Origin: JACKOD01 sp041591635
Lineage (GTDB): Bacteria > Pseudomonadota > Gammaproteobacteria > Pseudomonadales > Oleiphilaceae
Length of the DNA: 19,525 nt
Direction: 5' to 3'
NCBI GenBank assembly: GCA_041591635.1
Contig: JBFHRO010000037.1
Span: forward strand, 1-19,525
Numbering within the stretch: the first letter of the stretch is position 1; every line of letters begins with the position of its first letter. Below, piece by piece: positions 1 through 6,609 of the stretch. The position numbers and the translations under genes are program-made. The notes under the pieces were generated by a model. That model was not told the DNA's origin. It did not search any database and was given only the letters and a program-made list of their open reading frames with translations.

Positions 1-69
1 GAGCACAAAAACGGCTGAATTCAGAATGACCAGTGACCAAAGGCCGTAGGCCGATTCGGCATGATTCAT
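1..69 (-). CDS. Isoprenylcysteine carboxyl methyltransferase-like membrane protein, N-terminal fragment
   Basis: This is the first 23 codons of a leftward gene cut by the window edge. The visible N-terminus contains the stretch YGLWSLVILNSAVFVL, which resembles the start of small membrane proteins of the isoprenylcysteine carboxyl methyltransferase-like family that often follow a DUF2933 gene in copper clusters. The ATG (69-67) overlaps the TGA of the DUF2933 gene in an ATGA arrangement, which suggests translational coupling. Only the first hydrophobic segment is visible, so the family call rests on this short match plus gene order. A methyltransferase activity in copper resistance has not been demonstrated to my knowledge. 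Confidence 0.55.
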   Translation of the reverse strand, partial: MNHAESAYGLWSLVILNSAVFVL

Positions 70-353
70 GACGGCTCTCCTGGCTTGCGCGGCGGCTTGT
101 CGGGCGATTGGCTGGTTTCGTCCGGCCCAGGGTGGCCGTGGCCACCATGATGATGCCTGTGCATGAAAAAGTGCATCAGGGGGCAAGCCAGCAATAACAG
201 ATAGGGTAGGGCTTCCACCACATGCGCCAGATGCTCGGTGAGCAGGAAATAGGCGGCAACGCCGCCGGTTACCATCAACCCGATCGCATGGCGCGATGAC
301 CAAAAACCCGGGGGTGCATCATGTTTTCCATGTTCGTTGTGGGGCCTGTTCAT
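66..353 (-). CDS. Small DUF2933-type membrane protein of the copper operon
   Basis: This 95-residue protein has two closely spaced hydrophobic segments (about residues 22-40 and 44-62) followed by a His/Gly-rich tail (HRHHHGGHGH) and a charged, Pro-rich C-terminus. Size, hairpin topology and the His-rich tail match DUF2933 proteins, which are found almost only in copper/heavy-metal resistance clusters. Their biochemical role is unknown; the histidines could bind Cu(II), but that is inference. The gene starts 25 bases after the Met-rich gene and overlaps the next gene by four bases, so it is clearly inside the operon. No strong Shine-Dalgarno precedes the ATG; AAGAG lies about seven bases upstream. 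Confidence 0.8.
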   Translation of the reverse strand: MNRPHNEHGKHDAPPGFWSSRHAIGLMVTGGVAAYFLLTEHLAHVVEALPYLLLLACPLMHFFMHRHHHGGHGHPGPDETSQSPDKPPRKPGEPS

Positions 354-378
354 GGTGGACTCTTGCGTTACCGCCAGG

Positions 379-807
379 TTAGGGGGTGGGGGTTTGCGGT
401 GGGCAGTTCATCATCATTTGCAGCATCGATTGCATCATATCCATGCGCTTTTCCATCATCATCAAGCGCTCCTCTGGCTGGATGTTCGGATTGGCCATGG
501 CGCCAGCATCCTGCATCATGCGCATGCTTTGCTGCATGGTCTTCTTGTGCTCGGCCATCAGGGTTTGTCGCTCCTCTGGCGTCTTGGCCGACATCATTTT
601 GTCGTGCATGGTTTTCATGGCTTTCATGTGTTGTTCCATGTCGGCCATTTTGTTTTCTGCGGATTGAACCGGTGCAGGGTTCGCCACTTCTTTTGCGACC
701 TTATCCGCAGGGTGATGCTCTTTATGCTCATCGTTGCTTTGGGCCAGGGCGCTCACCGAAAGGGCGCCCAGGTAGAGTCCTATTACCGTGTTGCGAAAAG
801 AAGTCAT
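379..807 (-). CDS. Met/His-rich periplasmic metal-binding protein
   Basis: The 142-residue product begins with a signal peptide (residues 1-23, ending SALAQ) and then carries about 23 methionines, including MM and MMM clusters, plus a His-rich patch (HKEHH, residues 28-32). Such Met-rich exported proteins in copper loci are thought to buffer Cu(I) in the periplasm; here that is inference from composition and context. The central part is probably helical, with a heptad-like spread of Met, Lys and Glu. A GTG seven codons upstream (828) is possible, but the ATG at 807 has AGGAAC six bases upstream and gives a clean signal peptide. A lone Cys lies near the C-terminus (residue 135). I do not recognise a named family. 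Confidence 0.8.
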   Translation of the reverse strand: MTSFRNTVIGLYLGALSVSALAQSNDEHKEHHPADKVAKEVANPAPVQSAENKMADMEQHMKAMKTMHDKMMSAKTPEERQTLMAEHKKTMQQSMRMMQDAGAMANPNIQPEERLMMMEKRMDMMQSMLQMMMNCPPQTPTP

Positions 808-867
808 GGTGTTGTTCCTGATAGTCACTCAATACCGCCACGGAATTACCCGGGCGGCGACCTGGAC

Positions 868-899
868 TCGCCGTTGAGTATTCGTACCCTCAACGGCGA
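868..899. other. Intergenic hairpin in the copper operon
   Basis: A perfect 11-bp inverted repeat (868-878 TCGCCGTTGAG and 889-899) with a 10-base loop lies 13 bases beyond the stop of the cusF-like gene and about 60 bases before the next start. Neither strand has a T-run after it, so it is more likely an mRNA processing or stability element, or a leaky attenuator, than a standard intrinsic terminator. Confidence 0.6.
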
Positions 900-912
900 C
901 TACCTGGTTATT

Positions 913-1374
913 TCATTCCGTCGGCGCAATGGAGGTAATGACCATCTTGCCGTTTTCGTTTACTACTGTGAACTGAACCTTGTCTCCCGGCTTGAGGTTC
1001 GACAGCTGGTTTTTATCCTTGACCGTGAAGGCCATGGTCATGCCGGGCATCTCCATGTGTTCGATAGGGCCGTGCTTGAGGGTGATTTTGCCAGCCTCCT
1101 GATCGATTTTTTTGACTTCGCCGGCGGTCATGGACATGCCTGCACCCATCTTGTCCTGGGCCATACCCATTTTGTCCTGGGCCATGTCCATTTTGTCCTG
1201 GGCCATGTCCATTTTGTCCTGGGCCATGCCCATCTTGTCTTTGGCCATGCCCATCTTGCCGTGATCCATAGGCATGTTTTTCTGATCCATGGGCATTTGC
1301 GCCAGTGCGCCAACGGGCAAGGTCAGGCCCAGGGTCAGGGCGGACAGCAGGGTGATTTTGTGGATGTGTTTCAT
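913..1374 (-). CDS. cusF: CusF-like periplasmic Cu(I)/Ag(I)-binding protein with Met-rich repeat extension
   Basis: This 153-residue exported protein has a signal peptide (residues 1-26), a Met-rich region of tandem MGMAQDK-type heptapeptides (41-77) and a C-terminal CusF fold (about 84-151). The CusF ligands can be placed: His101 (E. coli H36), Met112 and Met114 (M47, M49) in the PGMTM motif. The capping Trp44 is replaced by Met109. In E. coli CusF hands Cu(I)/Ag(I) to the CusCBA efflux pump; no cusCBA gene is visible here. The ATG at 1374 is preferred to the upstream one at 1395 because GAGAGG lies about six bases before it and it gives a proper signal peptide. The gene is 51 bases behind the cupredoxin gene and probably cotranscribed. 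Confidence 0.9.
   Translation of the reverse strand: MKHIHKITLLSALTLGLTLPVGALAQMPMDQKNMPMDHGKMGMAKDKMGMAQDKMDMAQDKMDMAQDKMGMAQDKMGAGMSMTAGEVKKIDQEAGKITLKHGPIEHMEMPGMTMAFTVKDKNQLSNLKPGDKVQFTVVNENGKMVITSIAPTE
1144..1254 (-). repeat. 21-bp tandem repeat encoding M(G/D)MA(Q/K)DK
   Basis: Five full 21-base units and a partial sixth encode heptapeptides MGMAKDK, MGMAQDK, MDMAQDK, MDMAQDK, MGMAQDK and MG. The central units are almost identical at the DNA level, so copy number could change by slippage or unequal recombination. Each unit supplies two methionines spaced as MxM, a typical Cu(I) motif. Confidence 0.9.
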
Positions 1375-1407
1375 GGTAATCCTCTCAGATAACAATGATT
1401 GAATGTT

Positions 1408-1423
1408 GCGGCGTAAGCGCCGC
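1408..1423. other. Short GC-rich intergenic hairpin
   Basis: GCGGCG (1408-1413) and CGCCGC (1418-1423) form a 6-bp stem with a 4-base loop directly after the cupredoxin stop codon. There is no T-run, so it is probably an intercistronic stability element rather than a terminator. Confidence 0.45.
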
Positions 1424-1425
1424 GT

Positions 1426-1944
1426 TTATTGTGTTACAGGTTTGTGGGTGGAAAGGGTGCTGACTTCGACACGACCTTTCATGCCGGCCTCATAGTGGCC
1501 GGGCATCAGGCAGCCAAAATGAACCCGGCCTGCCCGGGTGAACTGCCACAGGATTTCACCCTGTTGACCGGGCTCCAGCACCACCTGGCTGGGTTCGTCA
1601 TGCTCCATGCCGGGAAAGCGTTTCATCTGTTCCAGATGCTCCAGCAGTGCCTGCTCGGTGCCCAGACTCAGCTCGTGTTTGATTTGCCCCGCATTCTTGA
1701 CGACAAAGCGAATGGTCTCGCCCTGGGTGACCTGAATCTCGGCCGGGGTGTAGCTCATACTATCATCCATTTCGACAACGATGGTGCGATCTACCTTGCT
1801 TGCGATGCCCGGCTCCCCAATGGCAGTTTGCCCGGCGTCGTGTCCGTGCCCTCCCGCGTGGTTGCCGGCCGCGCTGACCGCACCCGGCAGCGCCAGGGCT
1901 GCCATCAGAAACCATAAATGGGGTGAAGGGGATGTTTTAGGCAT
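1426..1944 (-). CDS. Periplasmic cupredoxin, CopI-like copper resistance protein
   Basis: This 172-residue exported protein has a signal peptide (to about residue 26), a short His/Gly-rich linker (GNHAGGHGH) and a plastocyanin/azurin-like domain (about 53-163). Type 1 copper ligands are visible: His90 in the KHE motif, then Cys145, His150 and Met155 in CLMPGHYEAGM. Small cupredoxins of this kind (CopI family) protect periplasmic and membrane proteins from copper; the match to CopI itself is by architecture and context. The reading frame extends upstream to 2139, but the ATG at 1944 has AGGAAA about nine bases upstream and starts a clean signal peptide. It is the first gene of the leftward operon facing copR. 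Confidence 0.88.
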   Translation of the reverse strand: MPKTSPSPHLWFLMAALALPGAVSAAGNHAGGHGHDAGQTAIGEPGIASKVDRTIVVEMDDSMSYTPAEIQVTQGETIRFVVKNAGQIKHELSLGTEQALLEHLEQMKRFPGMEHDEPSQVVLEPGQQGEILWQFTRAGRVHFGCLMPGHYEAGMKGRVEVSTLSTHKPVTQ

Positions 1945-1995
1945 GTTGGTGTTTCCTGCGTTTTGGTGTTTCCATTGTTGTTGATTGCGCTGGCT

Positions 1996-2032
1996 GTTGT
2001 TGATGGCACCGACGGTTGTTGATGGCACCGAC
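1996..2032. repeat. Two 18-bp direct repeats, period 19
   Basis: GTTGTTGATGGCACCGAC occurs at 1996-2013 and again at 2015-2032. It lies in the roughly 210-base stretch between the CusR-type box and the cupredoxin ATG, i.e. probably in the 5' leader of the leftward operon. Function unknown. Confidence 0.85.
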
Positions 2033-2152
2033 CCGAAGCGTTCAGGCTGACAACTAACCAAGGCCGGGGTGAAGCCTGCTTGGGCGGCGGATACAGCCAC
2101 TGCTTGCATGGTGAGAGTCTGGGGTCTTGATCCTGTCATGAAAATGAGTCAA

Positions 2153-2172
2153 AGATGACATTTTTGTCATCT
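2153..2172. promoter_or_regulatory. CusR/CopR box (metal-responsive operator)
   Basis: A perfect palindrome, AGATGACA-TTTT-TGTCATCT, lies between the divergent cupredoxin and copR operons. Its core ATGACA-N4-TGTCAT matches the E. coli CusR box in both arm sequence and spacing. It ends 60 bases before the copR start and lies about 210 bases from the cupredoxin start, so one box could serve both units. A weaker dyad, TCAT-GAAA-ATGA, sits at 2136-2147. Confidence 0.85.
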
Positions 2173-2232
2173 CTGCGTCAAAAAGCCGGTTTGCTGCCAG
2201 ACTGATCCGCAACCACCGCTGGAGCCGCTCCC

Positions 2233-2919
2233 ATGAGAATACTGATTGTCGAAGACGAACCCAAAACCGGCGAATACCTGCGCCAGGGCCTGAATGAGGC
2301 GGGGTTTGTTGCCGATCTGGTGCAAAATGGCGATGACGGGCTGCATCTGGCATTGCAGGGTGACTATGATCTGGTGATTCTCGATGTCATGTTGCCGGGC
2401 CTTGATGGCTGGCAGGTGCTGGCTTCCTTGCGGCGTCAGGGGCAGCAGATGCCGGTGCTGTTTCTCACCGCGCGCGATCAGGTGGAAGACCGGGTCAAGG
2501 GGCTGGAACTGGGGGCCGACGACTACCTGGTCAAGCCCTTCTCCTTTGCCGAGTTGCTGGCACGGGTGCGCACCATTTTACGCCGGGGCCGCAGCGGTGG
2601 CATGGACAGTGCCACCCTGGGGGTGGCCGACCTGGAGCTGGATTTGCTGCGCCGCCGGGTAACACGGGGCGGGCGGCGTATTGATCTTACCGCCAAGGAA
2701 TTCGGTTTGCTCGAATTGCTGTTGCGCCGTCAGGGCGAAGTCCTGCCCCGTTCCTTGATTGCCTCACAGGTGTGGGACATGAACTTCGACAGCGACACCA
2801 ATGTCATTGAAGTGGCGGTACGCCGCCTGCGCCTGAAAATTGATGAGGGGCAGCCGGTCAAGCTGATTCACACGGTGCGCGGCATGGGCTACGTGCTCGA
2901 AGTACAGGAGGACGCCTGA
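2233..2919 (+). CDS. copR: Copper-responsive OmpR-family response regulator (CopR/CusR)
   Basis: The 228-residue protein has a receiver domain (1-115) with acidic pocket E7/D8, phospho-acceptor Asp51 in ILDVMLPGLDG, Thr79 and Lys101, followed by an OmpR-type winged helix (about 128-224) ending in TVRGMGYVLE. Length and sequence style match the heavy-metal regulators CusR, CopR and PcoR. When phosphorylated by the partner kinase it should bind the ATGACA-N4-TGTCAT box just upstream and activate the copper genes on both sides, including itself. The ATG at 2233 is preceded by GGAG with an 8-base spacer. Its stop codon abuts the kinase GTG start, so the pair is translationally linked. Confidence 0.95.
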   Translation: MRILIVEDEPKTGEYLRQGLNEAGFVADLVQNGDDGLHLALQGDYDLVILDVMLPGLDGWQVLASLRRQGQQMPVLFLTARDQVEDRVKGLELGADDYLVKPFSFAELLARVRTILRRGRSGGMDSATLGVADLELDLLRRRVTRGGRRIDLTAKEFGLLELLLRRQGEVLPRSLIASQVWDMNFDSDTNVIEVAVRRLRLKIDEGQPVKLIHTVRGMGYVLEVQEDA

Positions 2920-4296
2920 GTGCTGTCGCGCCTGTCACTGACGCGCCGCCTGACGCTGTTTTTTACCCTGGTGGCGGCCAGCGTGGTGCTTGGGTTGGGG
3001 CTCTTGTTCATGACCGCCGCCGATCGTCATTTCATTGAACTGGACCACAGCTCCCTGGCCGACAAACAACATTTGATCAAGGCTATTCTCGCCCGGACGC
3101 ATTCCGCTGCGGACCTGCGTGAACGCCTGGGGGAAGCCCTGAATCATCACCATGGGCTGTTTGTGCGCATTCAGGTCGTTGAGGGTGAAACGCTGTTTGA
3201 AACCCAGGACTTTCCCCCAGCCGATGCCTGGTTGTTGCCGACCCAGGAAACCCCGCCTCATGCCCTGATTGGCTGGCAGAAAGGTCAGAGCCAGTTTCGG
3301 GCGCTGCACTTCGGTGCCCGTGCTGGCTATGCGCCAGACAGGGCGCTGGAGATCACACTGGCCATGGACGCGGCCCACCACCAGCATTTTCTGGCCCAGC
3401 TGTTGCGCACCCTGGCCTTGTATGCGGTAACGGCGATACTGCTCAGTGGTCTGCTGGGCTGGCTGGCGATCTATCAGGGAATGGCGCCGCTGCGGGCCAT
3501 CAAGGCGCGGGCGGCCGATGTCACTGCGCACCGGTTGCAGGCGCGCATGCCGGTCGAGGCGGTGCCGGTGGAAATGGCCGATCTGGCACAGGCATTGAAC
3601 CAGATGCTGCAGCGACTGCAAGCCGACTTTCGGCGCCTGTCGGAGTTTTCGTCCGATCTTGCCCATGAGTTGCGCACCCCCATCAGCAACCTGCTCACCC
3701 AGACTCAGGTGACCCTGGCAGCACCACGGGACAGCGCCGTGTACCGGGATGTGCTGGCCTCCAACGCCGAGGAGCTGGAACGTTTGGCGCGCATGGTGGC
3801 CGACATGCTGTTTCTGGCCAAAACCGAACGGGGGGTTGATCTGCCGCACAAGGAACGCTTTATGGCCGCCAACGAAGTGCAGGCCCTGCTGGAATTCTAT
3901 GAGGCGGTGGCCGATGACAAAGACATCCGCGTGACCCTGGAAGGCGACGGCATCATTGAGGGCGACCGCTTGATGTTCCGCCGCGCCCTGAGCAATCTGC
4001 TGTCCAATGCGCTGCGCCACGTGCCCGTCGCTGGCCAGGTGGGGGTGGTGGTGGTCGGTACCGCCAATGCCACGGAAGTTTCGGTGCAAAACACCGGCCC
4101 CGATATCGCTCCCGAGTTGCTGCCGCGGCTCTTTGATCGTTTCTACCGTGCTGATCCTGCCCGCGCGCACCCGGCCTCGGATGGTGCCGGGCTCGGTCTG
4201 GCCATTACCAAAGCCATTGTCGAAGCTCACGGCGGTCATGTCGGGGTGCGTTCGTCGCAGGGTACAACCTGTTTTAGTCTGGTGTTTCCCCGTTAA
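2920..4296 (+). CDS. copS: Heavy-metal sensor histidine kinase (CopS/CusS)
   Basis: The 458-residue inner-membrane kinase has TM1 (about 10-32), a periplasmic sensor of about 125 residues rich in His (DRHF, HHH at 76-78, HHQHF at 153-157), TM2 (about 160-183), HAMP (about 185-238), the H-box with phospho-accepting His249 (SSDLAHELRTP), the N-box around Asn363, a modified G1 box NTGPDI and the G2 box GAGLGL (422-427). The Asn in place of Asp at the G1 box is usual in the CusS group. It senses periplasmic Cu(I)/Ag(I) and phosphorylates the neighbouring regulator. The start is GTG directly after the copR stop, with AGGAGG (2906-2911) eight bases upstream. Confidence 0.95.
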   Translation: MLSRLSLTRRLTLFFTLVAASVVLGLGLLFMTAADRHFIELDHSSLADKQHLIKAILARTHSAADLRERLGEALNHHHGLFVRIQVVEGETLFETQDFPPADAWLLPTQETPPHALIGWQKGQSQFRALHFGARAGYAPDRALEITLAMDAAHHQHFLAQLLRTLALYAVTAILLSGLLGWLAIYQGMAPLRAIKARAADVTAHRLQARMPVEAVPVEMADLAQALNQMLQRLQADFRRLSEFSSDLAHELRTPISNLLTQTQVTLAAPRDSAVYRDVLASNAEELERLARMVADMLFLAKTERGVDLPHKERFMAANEVQALLEFYEAVADDKDIRVTLEGDGIIEGDRLMFRRALSNLLSNALRHVPVAGQVGVVVVGTANATEVSVQNTGPDIAPELLPRLFDRFYRADPARAHPASDGAGLGLAITKAIVEAHGGHVGVRSSQGTTCFSLVFPR

Positions 4297-4347
4297 AAAG
4301 CCTGGTCAATCCCGTCCGCGACCCTTTACCATGGCAGGGACAAACGA

Positions 4348-6429
4348 ATGACTGAACCAGGCACGGCCCACGGCCAGACGACTTGCATGAATAGCGCTCA
4401 ACTCAACCCGTTCGAACTCGTTATTACCGCCTCCAAGGACCTTGAACATCTCCTCGAAACCCTCTGGGGCGCGCAGGGGAAGGGGCTGCACGAAAAGCTC
4501 AGCGCCATTGAGAATCAGATCCCCGCGGATATCCAAAAACGCATTCGTCGCCTCGCAACCATCCGCAATAAAGTAGTGCATGACGCCGGTTACCATCTCG
4601 ATGACCCCGACGGCTATGCGCGCGACTATCAGCGCGTCCGGCAGGCGCTGTTGCAGCTTCGTCCGGGCGCAACGGGGACAAGCGCGCAGACGTCTGCTTC
4701 GGTCAGTGACGAACGGGACGACACAGCAGCGGCAAACCGTCAGGCCGAGGCGATCCTGTCTGCCCTGGCGCAAAATCGCCCGGTAAACAAGGGGTTTCCC
4801 TTTTGGCTCTGGCTTTCGCTGGTGGTGCTCATCGGGATCTTGACCGGTGTTGCCGGTGCGATGGTGGCAGGGTTCTGGTTGCTTGCCGTGTACGTGCTGG
4901 TGCGGCTGCTTATCGCACTGACCCGTCGCAGCAACCTTGGCAGCCCGGGCTGGGCACTGGTGTGGAGCACGAGTTTGATGTTGCCTGTGCTGTTTGCCGC
5001 CATGTCGCAGAGCGGTTCTCTCCCGGCCGCACCTTCAGCCTTGGTTTCCCCGCCGCCAGCAGCGGTTGCGGCAAGGACGGTGGCTCCAGCGCTCGCCCCA
5101 TCTTCGCCTGCGCCAGTCAGTGGCAGCGTGCCTGCGAACGCGGCCGCCTCGCAGGTGACGGCAATCCCAACGCCGGCGCCGGTGATGAATCCCGCCAGTC
5201 AAGCGGTGCAGGCAAACAGTACCTCGCCGTTACCGCAAGTGCTGGCTCAAGCCAGAGAGAACAAAGCCCGGGCATTTGACCGCATTGACCATCAGTGGCT
5301 CCAGACCTTTCGGGACAAGCTTCAGGTAACGCTGGCCGAACCGGAGTTCAAGGCGAACGCCAATGGCACCTTCGATGTGCTGGTGACGGTGACCTGGGCC
5401 CTGGCACCGCAGGCAATCGAAGCCGTGCTCGATCCTGATCTGGCCTTTGGCAACAACCCGCGCACCGGGGTGATCACTGTCACCAGGGCAGGAAACCGCA
5501 ATGAAAAACAACGCCAACCCTATTCCTACGAGTTGTATCAGCAGTTGCTGAAGCACCCCGTGAAATTGATGTTGAGCCTGCAAGGGTACGAGAGTGGCAT
5601 CACCCTGGCCACCGGCAGGGACTGCTTTGTCAGTTGCAAGGGCGAAGGCGATTCCGAATTTCAGATCCACTACAGCAACAAGGCCGCGTTGCAAACGCTC
5701 CTGTTCAGCAGCTATCAGGGCGAGCAAAATCCGGTGGTGATACGACAGGTGCCGGCAGCCGTTATCGCATCGGCCCGACAGATGACAGCTTTTATTGTCG
5801 CAGGAGGAATAAAACACCCGTTGGCAGAACGCCCGCTGCACCCGGATGACACAGCCGTGCGACTCAATGCCAGCAAGGATGCCCAGACCCAGGCGTTCGA
5901 CCAGTTGCGCCAGGGCGTGTTTGAGTACGTGCGCCAGCACATCAAGGTGCAGTACGAAGCCCCGCAATACAACCCTGTGAGTGATGCTTACGATGTCTAT
6001 GTCGATGTGCGCTGGCAGGTCGATGACGCCCCTGTTCTGGCGGCCCTCACGCCCTATCTGGTCGTTGACAGGGAAGGGCGTCAGGGCGAGAAAATAGTGA
6101 TTAAAAAAGCCGCCAACGCGCAGGAAAAGCAAAAAGTGCCCTTTTCCCAGGCACTGTACGAGGAGCTGCTGCGGTATGAGATCAAACTCAAACTCAGTAT
6201 GGGGTCATCGGCGAGCTGGGTAACCCTGGCGAGCGGGCGGGATTGCTTTGTCAGTTGCCGTGGCAAGGGCGACAGTGAATACCATTTCCACCTTTCCAAT
6301 GAGAAGCATCCTTCAGCGCTGCTTTTCTCGGGTTACCTGGGCGAGCAAAACCCGGTGCGGATCAAGGCCGTCCCGCAAGCCCTGATAGCCCAGGCCATCA
6401 AGACAGAAGTGATTTGGGTGCGGCGCTGA
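4348..6429 (+). CDS. Membrane protein with HEPN/DUF4145-like N-terminus and duplicated C-terminal domain
   Basis: I do not recognise this 693-residue protein as a named family. Residues 15-107 form a helical segment with IRNKVVHD (72-79), which contains the R-x4-H pattern of HEPN-fold domains and resembles DUF4145-like proteins. Hydrophobic segments at about 151-170, 172-190 and 203-219 follow, then a Pro/Ala/Ser-rich linker (222-300). The C-terminal part is an internal duplication: about 304-485 and 511-692, offset 207 residues, each with a GRDCFVSC motif (Cys426/Cys430 and Cys633/Cys637), GDSE-(F/Y) and GEQNPV. The two CxxxC pairs could form disulfides if that side is periplasmic. AGGGAC lies six bases before the ATG; Met14 (4387) is an alternative start. 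It is 51 bases downstream of copS and may be read through, but its function is unknown. Confidence 0.8.
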   Translation: MTEPGTAHGQTTCMNSAQLNPFELVITASKDLEHLLETLWGAQGKGLHEKLSAIENQIPADIQKRIRRLATIRNKVVHDAGYHLDDPDGYARDYQRVRQALLQLRPGATGTSAQTSASVSDERDDTAAANRQAEAILSALAQNRPVNKGFPFWLWLSLVVLIGILTGVAGAMVAGFWLLAVYVLVRLLIALTRRSNLGSPGWALVWSTSLMLPVLFAAMSQSGSLPAAPSALVSPPPAAVAARTVAPALAPSSPAPVSGSVPANAAASQVTAIPTPAPVMNPASQAVQANSTSPLPQVLAQARENKARAFDRIDHQWLQTFRDKLQVTLAEPEFKANANGTFDVLVTVTWALAPQAIEAVLDPDLAFGNNPRTGVITVTRAGNRNEKQRQPYSYELYQQLLKHPVKLMLSLQGYESGITLATGRDCFVSCKGEGDSEFQIHYSNKAALQTLLFSSYQGEQNPVVIRQVPAAVIASARQMTAFIVAGGIKHPLAERPLHPDDTAVRLNASKDAQTQAFDQLRQGVFEYVRQHIKVQYEAPQYNPVSDAYDVYVDVRWQVDDAPVLAALTPYLVVDREGRQGEKIVIKKAANAQEKQKVPFSQALYEELLRYEIKLKLSMGSSASWVTLASGRDCFVSCRGKGDSEYHFHLSNEKHPSALLFSGYLGEQNPVRIKAVPQALIAQAIKTEVIWVRR

Positions 6430-6609
6430 GTGTGAACCGCGACTGGCAGGTAACGTCAGTGGCATAAAACGATGCAGAAGCCGATCACAAAAAACTAGCA
6501 TTCATCAATTAGTTCATGCGGGCGTGGTTACCGGTTGCTATGTTCCGGTCAGGAATCGTGGGCGTTTGTTCCGTGTTTTCCAGACCTAAAAACAAGCAGC
6601 GGAGACACC

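Noticed and set aside
337..1392. Long plus-strand open frame (351 codons) rich in His
   Set aside because: It is antisense to the Met-rich copper genes. Its His richness simply reflects CAT as the complement of ATG. The minus-strand genes have signal peptides, Shine-Dalgarno sequences and the CusF fold.
2935..4239. Minus-strand open frame of 434 codons
   Set aside because: It is antisense to the sensor kinase gene, which has all kinase motifs in order. The opposite frame is open because of GC-rich codon use.
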